64,000 nt of DNA from Coenobita brevimanus (taxonomy: Eukaryota; Arthropoda; Malacostraca; Decapoda; Coenobitidae). Where the stretch lies: the NCBI GenBank assembly GCA_032717465.1, contig CM064657.1, positions 18,069,331 through 18,133,330 of the forward strand, written 5' to 3'. A program made the position numbers and the translations under genes. Positions 44,601 through 55,544 of this stretch are shown piece after piece (the stretch's first letter is position 1; each line of letters begins with the position of its first letter). The notes below the pieces were generated by a model. That model was given only the letters and a program-made list of their open reading frames with translations. It was not told where the DNA came from and did no database searches.

Positions 44601-45455
44601 CTCTCTGAGCACCAGACAAATGATGGGTCATACCGTCTTACAGCGTTGCTTGAGGAGATGGTCTGTTGTATGGAAATGGGAATCGCCAACTTTGTGGCGG
44701 ACTGCTGCACTGCTGCACGAGATTTAGTACTTGGTGTGTGTGTTTTTTTTTCAGTGCTTCTTTTTGGTGTTTTAGTGATTTTAGTATGTTTTTATGTGTT
44801 TTAGTGTTAATAATTTTACATGTTTTTTTTAGATTCCTCCGTGCTCATATTCTCTGTTGGCGTCTTTTACCCTACTTTCCAGCGGCATGTGACCCTGGCA
44901 TCGCCAGTTTTTTATTTTATTTCATAAAACAATCTGTGCTTTTTCCATCTCTTGTTTCTGTACTTCTTCCATCCCTACATCCTAACAATTATTTTATTGT
45001 CAATTATTCTTTTCTAGTTTATTACCTTTTTATGGAAGCTAGCTGCCAAGTAGGGGACAGTGGGGAAAGACGGACCCATGGGGTCAAATGGACCCCTCTC
45101 CCCCCTCTAAAACCAAGCAGAAAGGGCGAGGTTCAGTTATTGGTCGCTTAATGTCCTCCGCGTCACCAAACAGATGCGCCATTGTTGGCGGCATCCATGC
45201 TCAGTTGCCTCTGTGTGTTCAAGAGAGTGTATTGTCTTTCTTTTTCTTTCTTTCCTTTTTTTTTTTTTTTTTGTGGTGCTTGTGTTATTTGCTCAAGGTA
45301 AAAAATAGGATTTTTCGTATTGAAATATGAGTTGTAATGATTTCCTGTTTACGCTGGATATGCCCATGTGTGTGAGCATGACAAATATGTTCCATAAATT
45401 GGTATACAGAATTTGGATGTTTTGGTAATTGTTTAGCAAACGAATTTTAGTGTTG

Positions 45456-45494
45456 GGGGTAAGACGGAACCTGTGGGGTTCCGTCTTACCCCTC
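45456..45494. repeat. Internal palindrome built from the TIR motif
   Basis: GGGGGTAAGACGGAACC and, inverted, GGGGTAAGACGGAACC meet around a TGT centre. The TIR core GTAAGACGGA therefore occurs face to face inside the element, just upstream of the HTH frame; a related GGTCCATCTTACTCCG lies at about 46196. Confidence 0.75.
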
Positions 45495-45545
45495 GCAGTA
45501 AATATTTCACAAACCCTTAACATTTTCTTCTCTCTTTCTCTATAT

Positions 45546-45734
45546 ATGCTCCGGAAATCAGTGCGAATCAGTCGTAGAGAAGAATGGGATGAGACAGAAA
45601 TGGAAAGTGCAATAGCTGCAGTTAAGGCAAACAAGTTGGGTTTGAAAAAATCCTCAAAGGAATTCAACGTGCCCAAGACTACACTTGGTCGCCGTGTTAG
45701 AGACAAGAGTAAGGTGGCAACTGGTTCTACAAAG
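45546..45734 (+). pseudogene. Pipsqueak-type HTH exon of pogo-like transposase
   Basis: Start chosen at the ATG 45546 (MLRKSVRISRREEWDETEME), not the upstream in-frame ATG at 45429, because conserved sequence begins here. SAIAAVKANKLGLKKSSKEF followed by NVPKTTLGRRVRDKSK is a Psq helix-turn-helix (residues about 18-55). The exon ends STK at an AAG|GTGAGA donor (45734/45735). A TTATTTTCCAG acceptor ends at 46016, and the next exon reads MLGPIRTVF, which continues the usual TK-LG-RTVF junction of this family. After that the frame decays (stop at about 46143). DNA-binding part of a transposase; no catalytic domain remains. Confidence 0.75.
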
Positions 45735-46016
45735 GTGAGATACTGCCCAGCACGTGCCAAACAAAGCTCAGTTTCTAGCCTAGCACTCCCTGAAATGATT
45801 TACGCATTATTTTCCAGTAAACATTTAAGTCTTAAAAAAATCTTGCTATTAATTGTTCTGCTCTATTTTACCTTCAGGCCTTTTTTTTTTTTTTTTTTTT
45901 TTTTAAATCTAACAAATAGTGTCTGCCTTATTTTCATGTTATGCCTTTTATATATACTGTGATAGGCCTACATTGTGGTGAAAAGAAATAAATATTGATT
46001 ATTACTTATTTTCCAG
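45735..46016 (+). other. Predicted intron in pogo-like transposase
   Basis: 282 bases, GTGAGA at 45735 and TTATTTTCCAG ending at 46016. Joining keeps phase 0 and restores the conserved junction described for the HTH exon. Includes a T22-like run at about 45883-45904. Confidence 0.55.
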
Positions 46017-46246
46017 ATGCTTGGCCCTATCAGAACTGTATTCAGACGTGCTGGTAACTCACATTTTGTTGATGGAGACTCGATTTTTCGGACTGACTAC
46101 ACGGGACGTTCGTTACATTGCCTTCCATGCAGCGGAAAGAAATAATGTGGATGTGTTTCTTCATGATGAGGTTGAGGTGTAAGATGGACGCTGGGGTCCA
46201 TCTTACTCCGTGATTTTGTTTTTGGTACAGTAAAAACATTCAATCT

Positions 46247-46570
46247 ATCTATTGCCAGACGCCTTAATCCCGTAAGGGGTGGCCACAAACAAATTGCCTC
46301 CATGTCGCCCTGTCCCCCGCCATTTCACTGCCCTGCTCCCAGCTCACATCCCCTTCTCTCATATACCTCTCCACTCCATCCCTCATCTAATCCTTGGCCT
46401 CCCCCTCACTCTCCCCCCCTCCACCTCAGTCACATACACTTTCCTCGTTAGTCTCTCACTCTTCATCCTCTCCACATGGCCAATCCACCGCATTGTGTTT
46501 CTCCTAACGCTTCCTATCATATCCACATCCACACCACAACGCACCTTCCCATCATCATTGATTTTGTAAA
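46247..46570 (-). mobile_element. RTE-like LINE 3' fragment (LINE-E family) in pogo-like element
   Basis: Minus-strand translation reads RRNTMRWIGHVERMKSERLT and RPRIRWRDGVERYMREG, then CGHPLRD near 46265, matching LINE-E (RRNTLTWSGHVESLKIVRLT and RPRMRWKDGVERYMREKV at about 55230-55393). The 3' end GGATTAAGGCGTCTGGCAAT-like matches 55468-55489. A short 5'-truncated insertion. Confidence 0.8.
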
Positions 46571-46736
46571 ATCTCGTGTTTCAGTCATTTTCTTTAAGAA
46601 CCGTTACTAGGGTGTTGATTCTAAAAATAACATCCCGAAGCATCACCACAACCCCTGGAAACCCCCGAAATTCAATAAATGTGGTTTCCAGACTCTCTTT
46701 TGTGTTAAGTGGTCCGTCTTACCCCACCTTCCCCTA

Positions 46737-47640
46737 CACATAAAACGACTGTTAATGGTATGACAATCCCTATCACGATTACTGAAACGGTATGCGTAAA
46801 ATGCTTAAAAGGAATGGGGCAATACGAATCCGTGGGGATTTACATATGAGAAGACGCCACCATGTTAAAGACATAAGGTACTTCACTTAGCCGATGTCTG
46901 TTTCTTACTATATTCTTGGTAGCCCGAGACCGTTTCATTCAGCTTGGAAAAGACTATGAACCAGAAGGGGTAGACGTAGCCTCCATTAACCTCATTGCTG
47001 CTTGGACACTTCTGAGTTATTTATCTGGCAGCACCAGAAAAAGATGGTTACGCTGTATGTGAGGTCAGAAACAGGGATAATTTGGTGCAGGAAATAATTT
47101 GATGATAAAAGGAATAAGGGAATAATGTGGACATAATGGAATGATAAAGGGGAAAGATGAATGATGACGGATGTGTCACTGTGTAAAGGGAGGGAGGAGA
47201 CAGGATAATCCCTCCTCCATCTTCTCACTGATTGTATTTGACCTGCCCCAGGATTCACAAACAAACACACCATCATTTCCCTCTCCCACCCGTACAGCTG
47301 GAGATATGGACGTAATTTTCACTGTTCCGTGTCCCAGTCAGGCGGACTGTTGGAAATTAGGTAACAGTGGCGTGATTGTCTATCATGGCCCTTTCTGTCA
47401 GATTATCCTTTTTTTTCTTTTCTTTTTTTTCATTTTTCCTACCCCAAGAATTTTTGCTCAGCTTTGGAGGAACATTTCGAAAGCGGTTGATTTGGTATAG
47501 CCTCTAATAACTCATTCACCATAATAGCTTTACCGTGCTGTAGGTAAAATCGCCTGGAGGCAGTACGAGTAAAAATGAATTATACTGTACGTCACCGAAG
47601 TGATGGGGTAAATACCCTTGTGTTGTTGACAGGCATGATT
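46737..47640. other. No recognised gene
   Basis: No frame with motifs and no repeat relation to the rest of the window was noticed. T-rich run at about 47408-47434. Confidence 0.5.
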
Positions 47641-47641
47641 C

Positions 47642-47645
<4 letters not shown>

Positions 47646-47726
<81 letters not shown>
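47646..47726. repeat. (GT)n microsatellite
   Basis: About 80 uninterrupted bases of GT. Confidence 0.97.
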
Positions 47727-47729
<3 letters not shown>

Positions 47730-48061
47730 AATCTGTCGTAACTGAGATTTGTTTCCCAGGAAGGACAAAGAGGAATAACAAAACATCTTCCTATATCTCT
47801 TCTTCTTACTAAAGCAAAGGTCAGCAACGACAGGGAACTGATTGTAGACATATTCTGATTCCGACCTCGTCGCAACCCCTATACGCAGACTGGAGGAGTC
47901 ATGAAATAGAAAGGAAAGGGAGAACAGTTGAAAGGAGCTCCAAATTAGGAAATGGCTGTTTGAAAAGGTGGTCATCAGGGGAGAGCGATGTGCTGCAGGA
48001 ATTATCGGACATGAGTCACAGGTGCGGCCATTCTTCTTTGTCTCCATCAACATCGGTAGTT

Positions 48062-48397
48062 TTATTTTTTTTATTTTTTTTTTTATGCAAGAAGGAAGGA
48101 ACCAAAGGCAAGAAGCCCGCAAACTGTTCCTTCCAAGGCAGAAACAAAAAGAAGATAACAGAGAGGCAAATTCAAGATCCGTTCATTTCGAGATGCCTGG
48201 GCACACTGCGTTTGAAAGACTGGAGATCATTGGATGTAGGAAACAAAGACAGAGGAAGGCAGTTCCAGAGTTGACCTGCTGCATAAGTGAAAGACTGGGG
48301 GTAACGGTTAACTCTTGCATTTGAGAGTTGGACAGAAAAGGGATGAGAGTTTGTTGCTAGATAGGTGCTACGCGCTGGTCGTAGAGGTGGAAAGATG
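48062..48397 (-). mobile_element. LINE-A copy A5, 3' end only
   Basis: Plus-strand T-rich tail at 48062-48086, then ATGCAAGAAGGAAGGAACCA, then the frame 48172-48408 on the minus strand: RSTYLATNSHPFSVQLSNAR and GQLWNCLPLSLFPTSNDLQS, the LINE-A C-terminus. 5'-truncated at about 48397. Confidence 0.88.
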
Positions 48398-50618
48398 TAA
48401 GTTTGCAACTACATAAAACTACTGCAAAGATCAATATAAACGAAATTACTGAAACACAACATTGACATGCTTGCTTGCGGTCTGTGTACAGATTGCAGGA
48501 AGTTTCTCACCTTCCATTGACGCTTACATTATACGTATGTTTTAAGCCATGCAGCAACCTTGCTTATGCAACCAGAGCATAATCTTGAATATAAAACCTT
48601 AGCCATTACCCAGCACGTGACAAGTATTAATATTTGATTGAAGATTCCTGGCATATTTGGGGATCTAGTATTCCCTAGAAGAAATACCCCCTCCCCGAGT
48701 ACTGTCCTCTCTATGTTTCTTGTTGATGTCGGGCAGGCGTGAGAACTTAAGATTGCTTGTTTATGCCTTTATCTTCGTACTATTGCCTTTACTTATACAG
48801 CTAGAAACATTTCACAATCAAAACAAGAAGAATATTAAGTAACCAAAGCCAAAGTACCTTCTGAAAATATGAGGCCTACAATCAACTGACGTATTTTCTG
48901 TTGTATTCTTGCTACTTCCAGACGAGTACATTCATCTTTGGATAGACTATTCCTGTAAGGCACATGCAAGTCTTGGAAGTCCCCTCCACCAACACCACAA
49001 TATGAGAGGAAGTCAAAAGCCCATATTATGTGAGTTTCACTAATTATAGGGTCTAATAAAGACATCTGATTGCAGTCGTGGAAAAAAAAAAAAAAAAAAA
49101 AAGAGATAAGGTCCAAATCGCTGACATCACATTCTAACGGCCGACACTCAAACACCTAAAAGGAACTCGGTCTGATAATAGTTTACACCTTTTTGCCAAC
49201 AGATATACGATATTTTAGTTGCAAGAGAAATGCATTTAGAGTGTGTGTGAACGACTGAGGTCGGTTAGACCCATTTTGTTGCGTCCATCGCCACCCCCAC
49301 CTCCTTCACACTTTTCTTGAGTATCTTATACATAATCTTTTAAGTTAAATCACACTCACAATATTAGTATAAGACTATTCCAATTATTCCCTAAATTTGC
49401 TATTTTCCGTGGAGAACATAAACTTGACCTTCAAAAGTGGCAGTAATTATAATGTAGTCATGATTGGGATTACTTTTGTAGTGAAATCGATTACAATTAC
49501 TTTGCCAATAGATAAATGAAACCGATTACGATTACTTTGGCTGTGGAGAGATGGAATCGATTATGTTTACGATTCCTTAAAATAACATGGAATTAAATCC
49601 AATTATTAAAATTTCTGATTACGATTACATAATGTATCGAATCGTCCACTAAAATTAATGCAGCGCAACCCCAGCTGTGAGTTATGATGTCATGGCACTG
49701 ACCGCGGTTATAGATAAATAAGACAGCGGCATTATGGCGAACATTCCCTCTTTTGGTCACATTTATGTATATAAACTCGCTGAATATATTTTCAGGAACT
49801 TGTCTCAACCCATATCTACGAACATTGCAGGTACCGTACTTGAATTATTAATTACAACCATCATTGCTCGTCCCTGCAAGAATCACTTAGGCAGAATTAT
49901 ACTGTTAATCACGAGAAAGATGTGAAAAAAAAAAAAAAAAAAAAGGACCTACTTTGGTTGTAGGAGTTGACTGCTGTGTAGACTCGTTTATCGTAAAACT
50001 GGTTCACGCCTTTTACGTATACTTCCACTGGTCCCGCGTTTTGTTCTTTCTCTCCTGCATCCACTCCTCTACTAGTCACGTCTCCTGTTATTAGGTACAA
50101 CACTTGTGGCTTAACGCTCAGAGTCCAGAGGTTGTTTATAAAGGTTCTTAACCAGTTTTTATACTAAACAACTCTTTAATGCAGTTAAATATCATTACTA
50201 ATAATTTTTGTGGTATATGTAATTTATATTTTCCCTTCATATGTTTATAATGTGTTGGTAGCTGTATGGGTGAAAATGAAAGTATAAGCAAGCACTCATA
50301 CACCCATCTTATCTCCAGGAAAGTTGTGAACACGGAACCTCCTCTCCTTTCCCCGCCACCCTTTCTTTCTCCCCTCCCTCTCCCCCAGCACCTACTCAGT
50401 CTGACATTCACTAAGACACTTGTACCGCCACGTTCAGGTCCAGGTGAGTGACAGGCGCCCTCATCATCACCTAAGAGAACAGATGGTAGAGACATGGTTA
50501 CGGCCGCAGGTACGCCATGTTCTGTAAATTGCGGACTTTATGGTAAATGCATTCAGTACAAACCCTTGATCTCAGCGACTGGCATTTAAACGCTGAGCGG
50601 AATTCAGAGGTAGTCAAA

Positions 50619-50620
<2 letters not shown>
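48398..50620. other. No recognised gene; two poly-A runs
   Basis: Unassigned. A20-type runs at 49082-49101 and 49926-49944 could be tails of very short retroposed pieces, but no body was identified next to them. Frames are short and without motifs. Confidence 0.5.

Positions 50621-50670
<50 letters not shown>
50621..50670. repeat. (GA)n microsatellite
   Basis: About 50 bases of GA. Confidence 0.97.
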
Positions 50671-50672
<2 letters not shown>

Positions 50673-50745
50673 CATTAGCTCGCCTAGTTTTATCTATTTT
50701 TTTTTTTTTCCATGACAAGATCTAACTTCTGTTGTAAGTGTTACT

Positions 50746-51130
50746 GTGATTACTGAACCTTCCCGGGTGCACTTTCCAATACGAGCAGGAGTTGTTGAAG
50801 CAAACTGTCTTAGAAGGGTCTGTGGAGTGATGTGGAGAGATGGACAAATGAAAGGATTGGAGAAGAATGTGGAGCAGAGAATGATGTTGTGGGAGAAGCA
50901 AACACTCTGTGGTAGCTTGGTCATCTGGGTTGAGAATTTGACTAGGAAAGTATACAAGAGTGGAACTGGTGGGAAGGAAGAGACCGATATGATATTTTGA
51001 GAAAAAGAAGGAGAATGTGTAGGGAAGGTGTTTATGTATTAAGTGGGTAGTGGGGTAGTTATTCGTTGGAAGTATAATTGACAGGGAAGTCCCTTTGTCG
51101 AGGCGACCCCTAACAGGATGCGACGTCAGG
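50746..51130 (+). mobile_element. RTE-like LINE 3' fragment
   Basis: Frame 50746-51000: VVEANCLRRVCGVMWRDGQM, then a degraded LVIWVENLTRKVYKSGTGGK, comparable to VEMSYLRGACVVTWRDEGAF and SGHVESLKIVRLTRKMYESQ of LINE-E at about 55140-55320. The 3' UTR includes GAGGCGACCCCTAACAGGAT. Related to, but diverged from, LINE-E. Confidence 0.65.
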
Positions 51131-51339
51131 CAATATGTAAACAGATAAATCAAATCCATACCGAACACTATAAATCTGTGACCGTAACGAGGTCCCAAGT
51201 ATAAATTTTTTAAGAAGTGGTCTTGAAGCAGAAGAGAATGCTTGTCATTTACTGGGTCGCATATTTGTACTTTGTTGTTTTATCACCGCGCACTAAATTC
51301 TCATTCCTTGAAATGATCACGCTTTTTTTTTTTTTACTT

Positions 51340-51500
51340 CTGTCCCCCGTAGGGTGAGTGGAAAAGAATACTTCCCTAGTATCCCTGTTTGTCGTAAGAG
51401 GCGACTAAAAAGGGCCCTTTTGTCTCCCATCTGTTCCCTCTTTACTGTCTTCTTCTCTTCTGTCCCACCTCTCTTCTGGATATTTCCGTGTTTCTTCTGG
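51340..51500 (+). repeat. Probable retroposon leader-type repeat
   Basis: CCTAGTATCCCTGTTTGTCG then TAAGAGGCGACTAAAAAGGG. This CCCTG-TGTCGTAGAAGGCGACTAAAAGGG-type sequence is, to my knowledge, common next to arthropod RTE-like elements, so it is noted as a probable fragment; no coding part is attached. Confidence 0.35.
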
Positions 51501-51924
51501 CTTTTATATTCCCTTCAACTACTATCAGGTTAGACATTGTGTTTCATGATATGAATAGTTTAAGGACCTCCACTGAATGACCTTTTCTCCCTTACACCAC
51601 TTTCATGCCAAGCCATTTCAACGCCAGCCTTAACGCCATACAAGTATATCCGTATTATTCGCTTGGTGCTAGTTCTTCATTATTCCATCCTTCCCTGTCT
51701 CAGAGACAATCTCGGGGAGTTCCAGTACTTTTCTGTACATCATATTATGTCGTTTGTACAAACATTTCATATCCTTCACCTAATATAAAATCTCCGCTTT
51801 AGTTTCTAATTATCCTGTGTCATGTTCTCCCTGCTTCTTACTGTACCTTTAGATCACAGCATGATGCAATATGATCTTTCTACCTGGCACTTGGACTTCA
51901 TTTACATACTCACTCTTTATCTCT

Positions 51925-52030
51925 GTCTTAAAATAGCTAAATTCTAACCTTACCACCTAACCTAACAACCTAATCCAAAAAGCTAATCTAACCAAACATC
52001 AAGTACCTTCCTAACCTAAGCATATTCAGC
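51925..52030 (-). repeat. Degenerate CCTAA-rich tract
   Basis: CTAACCTTACCACCTAACCT, then AACAACCTAATCC and CCTTCCTAACCTAAGC. Opposite strand sense to the TTAGG-rich tract at 31310-31860. Degenerate, not tandem. Confidence 0.4.
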
Positions 52031-52855
52031 CTGATCTTTCCTGAAAAGAAAGAATGCATGAGTTTACCACAGTCGGGAAATTTACCAACGAAATCTACTC
52101 CGCCGCGGGCCAAGCAATGTGTTTATTTCTCAGTGGCAAGAAATTCTTCAAGTATAGAAAGTATATCCATTTACTGAAATATCCTTACTGTAGGAATAAA
52201 ATTTTGGTACAGCTTGAATCCTCTTCGGATAATATTACAAGAGACACTATTTGTGTGCAGAAAGAGAAGTAATACATGTGTTAAGGGTACTAGGTGCTGT
52301 GATGGAGTTGTGTGAGACCAAGCAGAAAGACTCGGTGAGGCGGATGAGTGGGAGGGTGTGAAGTGTGTAAGGTCAGGTATTTGTACCTGACCAAACAACG
52401 AGGGCTTTTATTGGATATGAATGATCAATGGCTGAGAGAATTTAAAGCGTATAAGTATGAACTCCAGGTGCATGTCAAGCTCACGACGGTGAAAATGGCA
52501 CTGCTCATCACGTATGTGTGATTTATCTGCATCATAGGAAAAGTCCCTAGTAATGAAGAAGCTAACCTCTTCAGTAATGTGGTGTGTTCATTTTGTTTTT
52601 ACCGTTACATTCAATTTTGTATTCGACTTAAGGAGAACACTCCAGAGGTGGAAGGGTTTATGAAGCTTTTTCCAACCCCTCCAGCTGATAGTTGCTCCCA
52701 AGCAAATGTATATGACATCGCATAAAGGGTTGAGTACAATGCCGTCCTTCTCTTTACCATCCCTGCTACTGGCAGATGATCTTCAGCTTAAAGGTGTTCC
52801 CAAGGACACCCTGGCTTACAAAACGAGAGCTGGTGTTCTTCTTTGTTCAATATGC
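52031..52855. other. No confirmed gene
   Basis: A weak resemblance around 52285-52500 to a degraded LINE-E 5' part is possible but not supportable by eye. Frames are short. Confidence 0.4.
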
Positions 52856-52857
52856 TT

Positions 52858-52861
<4 letters not shown>

Positions 52862-52908
<47 letters not shown>
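52862..52908. repeat. (GT)n microsatellite
   Basis: About 47 bases of GT. Confidence 0.96.
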
Positions 52909-52912
<4 letters not shown>

Positions 52913-53019
52913 AATAAAATAAAATAGTTTACCCGATTTTAACCAAATTTAGTGGAAGGGTTCAGAGGAATGAGAGAGTGTTTTTGATCTGAGATATGAA
53001 TGGAAAAGTAGGGTATGTG

Positions 53020-53330
53020 AAGGTGGATGGAGTAATTGGTGACTGGGATGGGCCTGCGGAAGTGGATGAGAATGGAAGTGCTCTAGTGGACATCTGTGCT
53101 GGGAGGGGGTTGATGATAGCCATACCTTCTTTAGGCACAAAATGATCCACAGGGATACGTGGCGAATGTTGAAAAGGATGGGTGGTGAATTGAATGAATG
53201 GATGGCAATGATTTAGTGTGTGTGTGTGTGTGAATGAAAGGATGAGAAGGTATGTAATGGATGCAAGAGCATAGAGAGGCTGGGGGAGTGGACTTTCGGA
53301 CCACCACTTGGTGGTAGTGAAAGTCAAGGT
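53020..53330 (+). pseudogene. LINE-E endonuclease remnant
   Basis: GVIGDWDGPAEVDENGSALV and DICAGRGLMIA, then the TKMIHRDTWR-like block (about 53140-53165) and LSDHHLVVVKVKVQ-like sequence (about 53290-53335, SDH motif). These are the GN-NGR-L and SDH portions of an RTE endonuclease, in several frames with stops. Confidence 0.7.
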
Positions 53331-53371
53331 TCAAGTACAATTGAGGAATACAAGGAGGGAAGAACAGGAAG

Positions 53372-54235
53372 ATGCAGTCCACAAAACGAGGGCAGAAAGA
53401 CTGCAAGATGATGAAAAAGAAAAAAAAGTTAAAATATGAGAGAGAAGTGGAGGAGCGATTGGGGAAATATAATTTGGGGAAGGTGGAAGCTGTGTGCAAG
53501 ATATTCACAGAAGAAATCTGTGCAGCATGTGAGGTGATGTGTGGAGTGAAGAGAAGACGTAAGGGGATGCAAGGAACAGCATGATGGAATGAAAAGGTGA
53601 GAAAAGCTGTGGTGCACAAGAAGAAAGCATATATTGAGTGGATAGGAAGCAGAGGCATGAAAGAAGTTGAGAGACTGAAGAGAGAGTTATTTGTAGAGAG
53701 GAAGAGAGAGGTGAAAAGATTACTATGAGAGAGAAGAGAGTGTAGAAGAATTTGGAAGGAATTTGAGTATAAAGTTGAGGAAATGTAAGAAAATGCACTG
53801 GAAGGAGGTAAAGAGATTTAGACAGGGTGATAAAGCAGATAGTTGGGGTGTGAAATATTAAAATGGTAAATTAATAATGGAGAAGGGAGAAAATGTGGGC
53901 GGATGGAGAGAACACTTTAAAGAACTGTTAAACATAAAGAATGAAAATAATGCGAGTATAAGTGACTCGGGAATGGCTGCGAGAAGGAAGGAGGTGAGAA
54001 GGAAGAGATCAGTAGGATGGAAGTAGTGGAAGCAATCAAGAAAGTCAAAATGGGAAAAACAACAGGAATTGATGAAGTGCGTGGTGAAATTCTCAAGCAT
54101 GGGGGAGAGATAGTAGTAGAATGGATATGGAAGATGTGCAGATTGGCCTGGGAGGAAGGTAGAGTCCTGGAGGATTGGAAGTCATAAGTATTCCCCTGTA
54201 TTGAGGAAAAAGGGAAACTTAGGTAAGTGGTATTC
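53372..54235 (+). pseudogene. LINE-E linker and RT fingers
   Basis: Basic linker KRRRKGMQGTA then WNEKVRKAVVHKKKAYIEWI (about 53580-53640) and, further on, ISRMEVVEAIKKVKMGKTTG followed by IDEVRGEILKHGG (about 54010-54105, the GPDGI-type fingers block) and LAWEEGRVLEDWKS (about 54145-54185). Interrupted by several stops. Confidence 0.7.
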
Positions 54236-54309
54236 ATAGGGGCATTTGTATTCTTAGATTAATAGGAAAAGTATCTGGCGGGATACTTATGACAGAGTAA
54301 GGGAATAAA

Positions 54310-55394
54310 CAGAGAAATCAGTTGGAGAAGAACAGGGAGGATTTAGTATGGGAAGACGTTGCGTAGATGGGATATTCATTCTTAGGTCTTCAGTGGAAAA
54401 TGGAAAGAAGTTGTACGCGGCCTTCATGGATAGACAAGAAATGTGAAAAATAATAAGAATATGTGGAGTAAATGGGAATTTGCTGAATGCCGTGAAAAGC
54501 GTGCACGAGGGTGCTTAGGCCGCAGTGTGTGTGGATAGTGAACTGAGTGAATTGTTCTCTTTGAATGTTGGATTGAAACAAGGATGCGTCATCTCTCCAC
54601 GGTTGTTCAATCTGTATATGGATGAGGTTATAAAAGAGATACAAGGTAGGGAAGTGGATGTTGGAGCGGCCCTAATGAGAGAGGGTAGCGTTTGGAACCT
54701 TCCTGTACTGTTGTTTGCAGATGATACAGTCTTATTAAGACGGAGGGGAGCTGCAAGACTTCATGAATGGGTTTGGGAGAGTGTGTAAAAAACGGAATCT
54801 AAAGGTGAATGTAGGAAAGAGTAAAGTTATGGTCTTCGAGAGAAATGAAGTCACTGTAAGTACAGTGAGGTTGGATGATGAGAAAATGGACAATGTGAGT
54901 GCATTTAAGTACTTGGGTAGTTTGATGATTAAGTATGCAAGTTTGGAGGATGAAGTGCTTCAAAGGGTGTAACAGGGAAGAAAGGTTGCTGGTTCTTTGA
55001 AAGCAAAGATAAGAAATAGGGAAGTGAGCATGGAAGTTAAAAAAAAAAAAAATCGCTGCATGATAGTATTGTGATATCAACTCTAACGTATGGAAGTGAA
55101 TCTTGGACCTTGTTGGAAGGGCATAAGTCAAGAGTGGGAGCAGTAGAGATGAGTTATTTGAGAGGAGCATGTGTAGTTACATGGAGAGATGAAGGAGCGT
55201 TTGGTGTGGATGTGGCTGTGCTAGAAGGCGTTAGGAGAAATACACTGACGTGGTCCGGCCATGTAGAGAGTTTGAAGATCGTGAGACTAACGAGGAAAAT
55301 GTATGAGAGTCAGGTGCCGGGGGGGAGAGGGAGGGGGAGGCCAAGGATGAGATGGAAGGATGGAGTGGAGAGGTATATGAGAGAAAAGGTGTGA
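54310..55394 (+). pseudogene. LINE-E reverse transcriptase palm, thumb and C-terminus
   Basis: EEQGGFSMGRRCVDGIFILR (about 54330-54390), the motif A region damaged (AAFMDRQE), then frame 54525-54788: LFSLNVGLKQGCVISPRLFN followed by LYMDEVIKEI (motif B) and LLFADDTVLL (motif C, FADD intact, about 54709-54735). A frameshift follows; frame 54763-54972 gives GRVCKKRNLKVNVGKSKVMV and FKYLGSLMI. A TAA, a poly-A run (55041-55053) and another shift lead to frame 55071-55394: LTYGSESWTLLEGHKSRVGA and, after RRNTLTWSGHV, RPRMRWKDGVERYMREKV. Standard RTE order; multiple breaks, non-functional. Confidence 0.82.
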
Positions 55395-55544
55395 GCTGAG
55401 GTAAGGGCAGTGATGTGGCAGGGGACAGAGCGATATGGAGGCGATTTGTTTGTGGCCATCCCTTACAGGATTAAGGCATCTGGCAATAGAGAGGTTCAGG
55501 AACAGCCATGGAATTTATTTATTTATTTATTTATTTATTTTAGA

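Larger units (their letters stand above)
38362..45045 (+). mobile_element. LINE-D (I-like), nearly full-length but decayed
   Basis: Plus-strand non-LTR element with all expected parts in order: GC-rich 5' leader (about 38362-39170), ORF1 with zinc knuckles, endonuclease, RT, RNase H and a T-rich 3' UTR. A tRNA-like SINE sits between endonuclease and RT (about 41666-42006). Many stops, frameshifts and a 39-base duplication. Its 3' end abuts the pogo-like element at 45053. Confidence 0.85.
45053..46734 (+). mobile_element. pogo-like DNA transposon with Pipsqueak-type HTH
   Basis: Inverted ends GGGGACAGTGGGGAAAGACG (left) and GGGGAAGGTGGGGTAAGACG (right, inverted) agree at 21 of the first 24 positions and are flanked by TA (45051-45052, 46735-46736). 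Inside are an HTH exon, a GT-AG intron candidate, internal copies of GTAAGACGGA and a nested RTE fragment. The catalytic DDE part is not recognisable, so this is a deletion derivative. TA duplication, TIRs and the Psq-type HTH point to the pogo/Tc1-mariner group. Confidence 0.8.
52960..55490 (+). mobile_element. LINE-E (RTE-like), decayed
   Basis: Plus-strand RTE-type element: endonuclease remnants (about 53020-53330), linker, RT and C-terminus. It ends with the shared 3' sequence GGATTAAGGCATCTGGCAAT near 55469-55489. A (GT)n run of 16 bases at 53216-53232 interrupts the endonuclease. A short T/ATTT repeat follows at 55497-55540. Confidence 0.82.

Noticed and set aside
47516..48122. 119- and 176-codon minus frames with long THTH runs
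   Set aside because: Mainly a (GT)n microsatellite; flanking residues show no motif.
53131..53658. 175-codon minus frame and neighbours at 53505-54237
   Set aside because: Antisense shadows of the A/G-rich LINE-E linker.
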